Assembly (NCBI GenBank): GCA_037783545.1
Contig: JBBELK010000832.1
Location: 744,001-808,000 of the forward strand
From: Henricia sp. BOLD:AAB3569
Lineage: Eukaryota; Echinodermata; Asteroidea; Spinulosida; Echinasteridae
Direction: 5' to 3'
Length of the DNA: 64,000 bases
Part shown: piece by piece, positions 18,780 through 30,700 of the stretch
How the letters are laid out: each line of letters opens with the position of its first letter
How positions within the stretch are numbered: position 1 is the first letter of the stretch
Made by a program: the position numbers and the translations under genes
Notes under the pieces: generated by a model
What the model was told of the DNA's origin: nothing
Seen by the model: the letters and a program-made list of their open reading frames with translations, nothing else
Databases searched by the model: none

Positions 18780-21700
18780 TTACAGTTTGGCGTTAATTTC
18801 ACACTGTCTGTGCAGAAACCGGATGATTTTTGGCCAGCAGTCCTCCATGGCTTTTGCATTTCCTTCTATTGTTCCTCCGTGGTCTGATACAGATCCTACA
18901 GGGAAAGAAATTGTTGCAAGTAATGAATAAAATGGCAGACGAAAATTAATGAGAATGACACTACATTGACTGAGTTTCATCCGTTTTTTGTTCAGGGGCG
19001 ATTGAAAATACAGGTGCCACTAAGAGTTCGACATCAATTCGTCTGCCTTTTCACGAAGTGGTGTATCCGCGAACGCATTAGTAAACAAAAATAATTTGAA
19101 AATCGCTTTTGAAGTTGGTCACTTTTTAAAACTCAAAATTCGCTGGTTATTCTATGAAAAGTCGTCAGTCTTTTTAGGTGACACTGTTAAATGACTTTAA
19201 AATATACTTTTTTATTGTATTGATTGTCTAATTAAAGAAAACTTTAGCTTAAAACTTATTCGCCACTTCGTGAAAATGCAAAATGCTGACCATGCGTGAT
19301 TCGCCACAGAATTTTCCCCCTGTCTGTATTTTACAACGTCGCCCTGCGCGTGGCATTTTCATGAAGTGGCATATCGCGATACGCCACTTCGTGAAAAAGC
19401 AATTCATGCACATACCATCTTTTTCAATGAGTGGCATATCGCGCTACGCCACTTCGTGAAAATGTACATTTGCATACCCATTAGTTACGTGGTTTTAGGC
19501 AAATTCTGTACTTCAGGGGTGTGAGTGGGGTTTAAAAAAAATAGCGGAAAATAGCTGAACCTGTGTAACCGAACTTGCGAGCGCGAAGCCCTCACGGCGT
19601 GGGGTCCGGGGCCCGCCCAAGGGCCCCGGAAAATGTTGGATTCCATATGCTCTGTGGCGCAATCTGAGGACATTCGTTGCCACTTTCCTCTGAATTTTTT
19701 TAGCATAATTTTGTTTAATTATAAAACTGTAAAACTGACCCGTTTTTACGATGGCGCTCACATAAATTTACGTTTGAAAAATAGTTCTATGAAAACTACG
19801 AACGTCAAAATGTTTTGGGCGCCATTTTGAATAGCGATCACACGCGCGCTGGTTTCCATACACATACCAGTATATCAATCAACACGCTGGTGCCCTGCAA
19901 TAGTAGTATCGATACTGTACTAACCGAAAAACTTGTTTACGACATATACTCTCGTTCCCAGACGTTTTCAAGCATATTATAAACGGGCAATACTATCGAT
20001 ACTACACTCAACAAAAGTACATGACCAAAAGTTTCGATCTATGTTGTCGAGAGCGGATCGCGTGCGTTCGGCGGCGGCGGAAAATAAAATAAACGGAAAT
20101 AAAATCAATGCTTACGCGCGGGGGAAAAAGCGGGGGGAAATCTGGACCATCGGAAGAAAAAAAGCGGAAAACAAAATGTGGCACGCTGAACAAAAAAGCG
20201 GAAATCCGCTAAATAGCGGAGATTTCACACCCCTGGTACTTAAAAAAATTTTCAGAAATTTTAAGGACACCAAATAAAGTCAAATTATACCAAAAACAGA
20301 AATTGCTAACAACAAAAAAAATTTGACGGATTCGCCACTTCGTGAAAAGGCCGACAAATTTATTATAGTTGCTGTGTAGTACTGGGGAAAACAAGTTGAC
20401 ATGCACAGTGCTAGACATGTGATAAAGTTTATAGCACGTTAAATATTCTCGAGATATATGGGACATAGATTGAATTTTTCTCTTTGTAAACACTGCCTGA
20501 CATGTTTTAGGGTTCTAACATCTAAATCAGGTACCGGTATATCTTTGCAAATCCAATCTGGTTTGTTTGTACAATGAATGTCGACCACACAGCAGTCAGC
20601 AAATGCCCTCTCTGACAAAAATTCTTGGTGGTGTTATGTATGATATTTGAAAACACCATGTGAAATGTTTGAACTGTGCATTTAGCCATGGGGGAAGCCT
20701 GATAGTGACAGACCCCCACCCCCACCCCCACCAGCAGTGCCACCAAAGGGGCTGGGAACTGTACTCCTGGCCCGCCCCCCACAAGAAAGTGTTGTGCCCC
20801 CACCCCCTTGTGCTCCCCTAAATGAGAGTTGAGGTTTGAAAAAGTGCATGTGTGATAAGGTTGGGATTTAAATCCCAAATTCCAGTTTATTCTGTTTTAA
20901 TTTTACAATCCGATTTCATATTTGAAAACCAAGTGCAAAAAACATTGATTCTTCATTTTCAATTGGAATTTTCAATTGGAAAGACCATTATAAATGCATG
21001 AATAATTTGCCCATCCTTCGCCCACAAGCACAGGATGTATTGATAGCTTTCTCATGACGTCATGTCGTGTGTCAAACAACGTCGCGCCACTGCGTAAGCA
21101 ATGCGCGCGCGCGCCGCGTGTGTCCATAGCACGCGTAACGCTCTGTACGAAGGCTCCCATTGGTGAACTAAACCGCGCTACGCCCACCAGAGACACACAA
21201 TTATTTGACTTACAAAATGGCGTATTCGCACGTGTTCGAATACTATCTATAGTAGCACTATTATCTAACAAAACATAAAGGGGCAGAATGTTTTTGTGTT
21301 TGCCAAACCCGAATTCAAGAAAAAGATTAAGGAGACAGTTTTGTTTGCCTGTAGACTCGCCATGCATTGGCGCAGCAGGCAGTGGGTTGTGCAGTTGTTT
21401 ATTTGGTGCTCTGGGACTGACACAAAATTGTGAAATCGGAGGATTGAATATAATCGGTTTTTAATCATCCAAATATTTGACATCTTCATTTTCTCCCAAC
21501 TCAAATGTGTAAACTGCTTTGTGGAAATATGGCTTCGCTACTGCCCCTACCCGTACCACTATCCCACTCCCCCAACCCCACCCTGATCACACCCAATTCC
21601 CACTTACTTGTGACTGGTGCATAGGCTAGTCCATCAGCAGGTGCATAAGGCACCTCAATCAGGTGTCCAGCATTGGGGTACGTTATCAGTTGATAGTTGT

Positions 21701-24700
21701 GTAGTCCGTGGCTTGCTAGTCTTTGTATTGCTTCCCTTGCATAGTGGCAACTATCCCAAAGCCTGTCGCTTTCACCGGCAATGAAGAGGTATTGGATGTG
21801 GGGGCCGTTTTCCAGCTGGAGAGAGGAAAATATACCAACATTCTAAGTGACATGATGAATATAAAAGTTATCAGAATTAAAAAGCAAAGACCTGGGGAAT
21901 AAATCCTTGGAATTTTTTGAGTTTTATTAGATGCCTCTGCAAGCGACTTGAAGCTAAAAGCCCACATCATGAAGACTAGTGTTAAGAGAAATCGAAGTTC
22001 TTCAAATCCGTCAAATATTCAAATTTTTACAAACTGTAGTCCCGAGTCCCGAGACTCTAACTCAGACTCAGAAATTTGGGCCGAGTCCAGTTGGAAAAAA
22101 ATACAAAAAGTATGTTATGATGAGTGGCGTAAATTATTTCAAGCGCCTCTTATAAATTATGTTGGGGCCCAAAACTATTTTAACATGTGAAATGAAATTA
22201 TGTGAACGTGAAATAAATCATTTGAACAGCTTGAAATGATTTGAGCACTCAAAATATATTTCACCTGCCAAATAATTTTTTTTCTTGGCCTGAAGCGAAC
22301 TTACGAGCTGTTAGAGATCATAGGCACGACCATTGACACTTGACAGTAATGCACTTAAAGGATTTGTCAAGTGAACATTAACAACAAGCTGGTTTTATGC
22401 ACAAATCAAAGGATCAAGCTGCTGCAGACAAAGGAGCAAACTCAAATTTGTTTTTATTTCAGAAAGAAGTGACCTTTTCTTTACTTCAAAAGTTTCATGA
22501 CAGGTGAGGGCGCTGTTTAAAGCTAGTCATGGAGGGAACCCACAGTTGAAAAACAAAGAAAAAACATTACATTTCAAACAGTAACAGTACCCCACTGATC
22601 CATTTTTGGCTAAAACAAACTTGTCAGGATTGTTGCAAATGACATACTGACCAAACGTACTTGGCCTGCTGAGAACTCGGATGTATGCTGGACCAGGGCC
22701 TTTTTCCAAATCTCGACTTCGTCTCCGTCTCCGGCTCCATGTGGTTTACATGGAGCCGGAGCCTGAGCCTGAGCCCAAGTCGAGATTTGGAAAAAGGCCT
22801 TGGACTCAAGGACTCGGTTTCGGACATAAGGACTTGGACTCGGAAAGTGTGGACTCGACTACAGCCTTGATAGCAGTGTTGTAGTACTCGAGTCCAGGAC
22901 TCTGACTCGAGTCACAATTTTTGTGACTCGGACTAGGACTCAACCATGATGACTCGGACTTAAACATGGTGACTCGTGACTCACGAGTCACATATTTTAA
23001 AAAACAGAAAAAAATATATATTTGCCCGCTTAATACAGGATTCTTGGGGAAAGACAGTCCGTAGCGTGAATATGTACACTGCCCCGCCAGGCCGGCAAGG
23101 AGTGCATGAGTACGTCATCATTTCACATATTGTGTGAACGAAATATAGTAGATTCAGTCCCATTAAAGGGCTGTGACATCCTAAACAACTTTGTGCCGAA
23201 GCTTTGCTTCATAATGACGGATTACTTGTTCAGCAAGACATACTATTGTTCGTTTGGATGTAAAATCAATAAAAGGTGGCCTTTTTTAACTTTGAAGATT
23301 TCATTGCAATAAATCACAGACAGAGGACGCTGTTCGGAGTCCATCACGTAAGGAAGACGGAAGGTAAAAGTTAAGAAAAAAACATAAGACTTCAAGTTGG
23401 ACTTGTGGCAAATTGCTGCAGTTTCTACCCCCAGTTTTGCTATAGGAAACATGTAGAACAAACTCAAACAGCCATGGATTACAAAAGTTTCAGGAAAATT
23501 GAGAAAAAAGTGGAATCTTTTGTGCACAGTTGAATGTGATTTTCCTGTGTTTGCCTCTTGTGACATCGTGACCTTGGTCATGAATATGCATATTTTCATT
23601 AGCATAAAAACTAAAAACCTTTGTTTTGAAAGCAAGCTTCAAATACGATTTTTATGACTTTAACTGAGTAGAGTGGTTTTAAAGCGTAGATTTAATTGAT
23701 AAAAATCCTAAATAAGGGGCCCTTTAATTTGGCAAACAAGTGACTCGTGACTCGAGGAAAGTGACTCGGACTAGAGGCTAGTGACTCGAAACTCTGACTC
23801 GGACTCGATATTGGTGACTCGTACTCGACTACAACACTACTTGATAGTATCGTGTTGGTCAGAAGATGTTTTTCACGACTCACTTGAAATGCTGCAGCAT
23901 GTTCTTGTTTGACAGTGTAGACCTCGTTGTAGCTATCAAAAATTTCATTGGCTCCTGCAATTGTTGCCGATAGTTTGACTCCTCCAATATCAAACCTGTC
24001 AACAAAATTGTTTCAGGATAAAACAATTTCAGGAACAAAAGATAAAGGGAAAACAATTTCAATTACCATACCTCATACATATTCATAAAGGAGAGTCGCG
24101 TTCTCACTGGTCCATAACTCGTCACTTGCCAGTAGTTATTTTTTCTGTTTATTCGTGCGCATGCCAAAAGCGCAAGCGTAGTAAACTACTCGCGGCTGCC
24201 AGGGAAATAGTACACTGCACACGCACTTTGCGAAGCATTCTTTCTCGGCAGCCCGGGATCGCGCTTTACGAAACGCGTAGTGCATATAGCGTGCAGTACG
24301 CGCGACAGCACTGCGCGGGTACAATACGCGTGCACGCACATGAGCTGAATAGATGGCTACACAAGCAAAATGTTACTCACCATTTCATGCGGTCAGTGAT
24401 TCCAAACTGGGGAAGAATATGTATGAGGTATGGTAATACAAATATCACATGGAAATTCTTACTTAAAGTGGTTAGAGCAATGGAAGTTATTACCCTATGA
24501 GGTTATTTTTATTTAATAGCAAGTGAAAATGTTTTTTAAAAATGAGTGTGCACACTCATTTTTTGTAATACTGGTATGTTCAGACTTTCGCAGTACGTGG
24601 GAGTATTCCAACTATGCATTGGTTTCCAACAACCTACTGCATGGAGCTTAACTTTCCTTTCTGAAACTTCACGTCTCTTATAAAATGATTGAAAGATATA

Positions 24701-27700
24701 TGGTTCATTCATACCAGTTCTTAAATATGAGTAACATTCCAGCCCAGCTACTTTAGTAAGTATATTCATTTCACTACAATAGAAGTATTTGTATCAAATT
24801 GTGACAAAACTACAGACCTCCAAAATGTACTCATAGTGTTAAACATATGTGGTGTCCATGTTGCGTAGGTAACACAAATATTTCACATTCAGTACAACAA
24901 AAATTTCTCCAGATAAATAATTCTCCAGTCTTTAAATAAAAGAACTTGTACCAACGCAACATGGACACTGCTTTTTTGTATACCCAACCTCATGGAATGA
25001 CCCACAATCTTGAGTGTCTAAACTGGGAGTTGGATGTAATAAGTCTCCTCATTTGGAGTATTACTTACTCTATAAATGGCAAAGACTGTCCGTTAAGATT
25101 GAAGGGAAACGTAGTCTGTACATGACAACCGCTTATGCTGACAACTGCTTTAATCTGGTTGAGAAACGGCAGAGAGAAAAAATAACTAATTGTTTAAGAC
25201 ATATTTACTAGTTTTGCGAAAAAGTAACAAAACAAATATCAGTCTAAGTCACATATCCGAGTTAGGAATTTTTTTTTTTTTGGCAAATTACCACTTTATA
25301 CCGCGAGTGTGTGTATAGAGATTTTTCACCAGCGGCCATGACAGGGGGCAGATTTTCTTATTTAAATGATGTAACAATAGAACCACGAAGTACCTACTCA
25401 TGCATGACACGGTGACAAAATTGTGACTGCCCCCTGTCATGGCCGCCGTGCAAAGGCTCTATTGGCATGTGTGGGTTAGCAGTGATGACATATATAGCCA
25501 ACAAAAGTACAAAGTACATGTGCCATCTCCCACCAGATAGCGAAATATCCGAGTAAAGCAAAAACATCCTGTTCCTTTCTTGGAGGCAGAATGTGTACCT
25601 GTGTAACAGTCTCATGTTCAACTAAATTCACTTTTAATTCAACTAAAACAAGTCGAACGGAACGGACGTGTCACTGAATAGGAAAGCACCATCACCATCT
25701 TTATTTTCATCTAGTAAAATATATTACATGTGATTATTTTGAATTTACAAACTTTCTCACCTTTTCTGGAAAGTGCGAGACCATTGCTTGGGCAATTTGT
25801 CCTCCCAAGGAGAGACCAATCACGGCGAGACCTCCAGGTTTTACAAACGGTTGATCATTCAGCCAATCAATTGCCTCCTGGATTGGGAAAAGAAAAATGC
25901 AAAATAGTGGGGGAAATAGATTTGGCAAAACACTGGAATCCAAGCGTGAACTATACCGACCAAATTAAATGCAAAAATTGTCTCCACTTTTTGAAGAAAA
26001 AAAACAACAATTTGAGAGGAGGAATTTTCAGCAGAAAGAAGCTTTATGCAGTCATGCATATTTTAAAAAAAATTTAATGAAAATGTGCGTTTCTTTTATT
26101 GCCTGGTATATTTTATCCTGGCTATCACTATTTATCCCAATAAATTTTGCATTTTGCAACCGTGGCTAATCATCATTGAAATGAAACAACCAAACTTGAT
26201 TCTTGCCTGACATGTTCCATGTTCACACAAAGTTGTGCCTGCTTTTCTTGAAATGTAATTTTCTTCTCAATACGACAAAAAACATGTTTTGTAACAAAAC
26301 GTTTGAGTCACTAATCTCTTGTAACATTGACTCTAGTCCACGTCAAGTAGGTTTGGCCAGTTTTAAACATACGTTTAAAACCGGATAGGGTCCTGGGCAC
26401 TGATAATGGCCCAAGCCGAAGGCGCGGACCATTATCAGTGCCCAGGACCCTATCCAGTTTTAAACGGATTGTTTAAAACTGACCAAACCTACTTTTAATC
26501 CCATTCATAAATACCTTTTTGCGTAAATCGGTAAAACTGACAAATTAGCTGGTCGTTGTGCCATGTTTTGCATTCACTTTCTACACCCACAGTGTCAACA
26601 CCGCGTTTTTGTTCGATCGCGCGCGTTACGCGTAATGCAAACATGTTGTATGCACACGCACTTGACTGGGCACTAGTCACAGTGCACAATTTGCTTTCGG
26701 GGGCGTGCAGTTTCTGTGTGCATGTGTGTGTTCCATACGCGCCGCCCAGAGCACGGGCGCGGCCGCTAGCCAGGCTCAAAAGTGATTAAGACTGATTGAG
26801 CCTTTATCGCTTGTTTAAAACTGCTCATGTGATGTGCTTTCAGCCAATAGTGATGCATAAACTGTCTAAGGTATTTATGAATATAATTTAAGCCATCCCA
26901 ACCCAAACCAGTTAACTTAATCTCAACTCAGACTTTCCCAATAAACGCAACATTTGGTATGGTGCCTAATAACCATTGAAACGGAACAACCAAACTTGGG
27001 ATGAGAGAATAATCAACTGGGCCTCGAACCCGAGACCTCTGACTTAGCGTGCAGATGCTCTACCAGTTAAGCAATAAGACACAGTATACCCCTCTCAGGT
27101 TTTCCCCACAAGACCATTTTTTCTCTCTCGGTGTTGCATGAGTGCACAACTGAGCAAAGTAACGAATGCAATATTTGGTATGGTGCATGATCACCATTGA
27201 AATAAAAACAAACTTGGGATGCATATTCCCTAAGAAAGTCAGCAATAATCCCATCAAAGCCAAACCTAGCAATGTCAAACTATCCAATAATCGGACCTTA
27301 AAATATTCCAGTGGCAACTCCCACAGATGAGATGGAAGATCATCATATTTAAAGTACGGCAAGGCAAAGGTGGCAAAACCGTGTGATGCAAGCACGGCAG
27401 CTCGGTACTGTAACAAACCTCCAGCAGAACCATACAGGTCAATCACTCCGAGGAAAGGCCCTTGACCTAATATGCAGAAAAAAAGACACAAAATATACTA
27501 AAGGATCAAGGAGGCTAAAAGATGTGACATTTTGTTATTCATTAATAAATACCTAACAGTTTACTCATCCCTTTTGGCTGAGAGCGTGTCACAGTTTTAA
27601 ACAGACGACATCCCAACTGGGGCCAATTTCATAGAGCTGCTCAAGCATGAAAAATTGCTTAAGTATGAGAAACGTTGCTTGATAAAGTGAGGTTACCAGC

Positions 27701-30700
27701 AAAATGTTCATGTGATTGTCATGGTAATGAAACAGTCCTGTAACACTGGTCATACCACAATTGCTATCACATGCAAATTTTGCTGGTAACCTCATTTTAT
27801 CAAGCAAGGTTTTTCCTGCTTAAGCAATTTTTCATGCTTAATCAGCTCTATGAAATTGGCCCCTGGTTTTAAACACTTTCTAGTCTGGCCAGCAGTGCCC
27901 TAGTCAGTTTCAGCACAACCAACCGCACATGTCTTTAAGCAAATTTGACGCTGTGTAACAAAAAGTTTATTGGGCTGTGTGCATGCTCATCTATGACACT
28001 CGCGCATTACATGCAATCTAACAAAAACAACTTGATGCACATCACTTTGAATGAACACAATTAATGCATGTAGGATAGGAAAATACTCTGCAAAATGGCC
28101 AAACGGCGACATTTATTGTCAAAGAATTTCGGGAGTTTTACTGAATTGGCACAAAAAGGTATTTATGAATAGGAATAAAAGTGTGTTTTGCCAGTTTTAA
28201 ACAGTATGTTTAAAACTGGCTGGGGTCCTAGGCCCAATTTCATAGCACTGCTTAAAGAGCTAGAATCCCCCCTTGACGAAAAATCCAGCATTTGCCCTTT
28301 TTTCGATAGTCCACATATCCCTCCAGCCGACTTATACCGCTGTTTATTTCAAATCGTCTGTTTTAAGTGGATAAATCGCAAGCAAAAGTGCGGTGTTCGA
28401 AAATGAAATTTTCGCGATTTCTGAAACGCTCATTAGGTATTAATGATATGCACATGACACCGTGACGCAATCCTGAGAAACACGAGTAAACACGGTCGGC
28501 GGTTCTATACGTTTACACGCAAAAAAGTCTGAAAACCGTCTCTGTTCAGTGGTGTTTTTTGAAGAGTTTTTCTCGTGCAAAAAGTTGTGTAGTTGTGTAG
28601 TTGTATGCTTTACCAGACATGAAAAAAAAAAGCAGAAAGATTTTTTTTTTTTATTACCAAGAGAGAGAAAAATGAGTCGCTCGTTCTAACTTGTACCGGC
28701 CGATGTGCATACCGTGTTGTGCCAATTTCAAACACGTGGGAACTACGGCCCGCAGGGACCGTTCCTACTGCTGTACACGGACCGCTGTGTGCCGTTCGTT
28801 CCATGACAAAACCACCGGTCGCCATGCACCAGTATTTACTTCAAAAGAGCTTCATTGTGAGCCACAATTTCACCGTTTGTTTTAATAGTAGATTATTGTC
28901 ATTTTAGTGTTTTTCACATTTGTATTTTGAATTACAAGGACAAAACAAGCACGATGAACATAGGCCTACACTTTGTATATTTTCCATTCAATACTGCACA
29001 GGCCGTTTTTCATTCTTCTCAGGACGACGTCAAAACTCTGTTTATCAACAAACCAAGTGACCTCGAGCGTTTCAGAATTTTGGGTATAGAGGGTCGGAAC
29101 TGAATTGCGTTTTAAACAAAAGGCTGTCGATTTTTTGTGGAAAATAAGTAGTGATGGTGTTGTAGACACATACACCTCCATGATAAACAGGAAAACTAAA
29201 AAAAATGTGTACGGGGGATACTAGCTGTTTAAGCAGTAGCTGAAAAGGCGTGCTTACTATAGCAGACGAGTTAAGCGATATTTTATGGCCGCGGCGTGCT
29301 TAAGCATTGGAGACGGTTATTGTTGCGTCACTATCTTTTCGCTGGAAATATCCAATCCCATGATACATTGAGAACATCAATAAGGTTTATACACATTGTT
29401 ATTGCGGTTACCTTTAGGCTTGAAGACTGCCCCCCTAAGCCGCCCACTGTGCACCTCAATCCTCTCCACATCCCTCCCCATGTACCACCTCTCTACTGTC
29501 GTGCTAGCCTCTGATTCAGCCGCTTGCAGTGTCTCGGTATTCAGATGGCCATGGTGCAGAGACAGATTTACTAGAATGGGCTTGGTGACGTCTTTGACGG
29601 TGAAACGGCTGCCAAAATGTTCGCCGGGAGAAGGTTTCATGCTCCAAAATAAACCCATGGGCTCGTTCCCTGCGAAAATAAAGTTATTTTTATGGGTTTA
29701 TAATGAACTTCAATTTGCAGCCCGTAGGCTGAATAGACCGATCCAGTAAGCTCCGCCCATTTTGGAATTGACCAATCACAGCCTCAGGTTCAGGTAACCA
29801 AAAAGCAGATCTCCATTTTGGTTACCTGAGTCCTCAAAATTTTGTGCACAGAGCTACGGCAAATGCAGCACGAGTGACGCAAAAACACCATAAACATCAT
29901 TTTTATCAGCGCAGAGGACCCTAGCCGGTTTCAAACGGATTGTATAAGACTATCCTAACCTACTTTTAATCTCTTCATAAATGTGTTTTTGTGTAAACGT
30001 GAAAAACTTACCAAAATTAGCTTGTCGTTTTGCTAAGTTGTGCATTCACTTCGTTCTAGATGTGTGTCGAGATGTTTTTGTTCAATGGCACGCGTTACGC
30101 GTATTGCAGGCGTGTTGTACGTGCACGCATACGACCGGATACCAGGGCGCGGACGCTGACGCACGGCGCGGCCGCGCGACTGTACTGCACACGTGCATCG
30201 CACGTGTGGCATGTTGCTAGGCAATTTATAAATGGGCGGATCGGTCTACTGCATGAAGCTTGCAATTATAATATAAGTGTCCTCCACCTAAACATCGAGT
30301 GGCACCATTGGTAGCCAGTGACACCTTAGAATCATCTTAGTCTTACTCTACCCCGAAGGATGGAACAAATGTGGTTCAATGCCTAGTTAAAATCAAAGCA
30401 ATTTCCTTAATGAGAACAAAGGTATACACCGGCCTGCTGTTTACATAATTTAGAGATACAGCACCATCGACAATAATTTGTTGATGGTCCTTGTAAAAAA
30501 AGATTGTCAAAATGTCCCGTAATTAACCACAAAAACGGTCAATAGTCGAGTTATACGCTTTACCAGCCGTTCACTATCGCGCGAGACTCACGACTTTGTT
30601 GGAAACAATTTGCTCTTCACTTGGCAGATTTCTGCTTTGGATACTTTTAGAAGGCTAAAAGTGTTGTTTTAGACGTTTATATTGGGACGTTATCATTTTC

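Noticed and set aside
20522..20878. 118-codon minus-strand frame
   Set aside because: It crosses a C/A-rich low-complexity tract inside the thioesterase intron, with no domain resemblance.
24126..24500. 124-codon plus-strand frame
   Set aside because: It lies almost wholly within the TTACCATACCTCATAC MITE.
26495..26789. Overlapping frames on both strands in a GC-rich stretch
   Set aside because: The sequence is repeat-derived and shared with 29738-30247 and 60658-61288; no splice or domain support.
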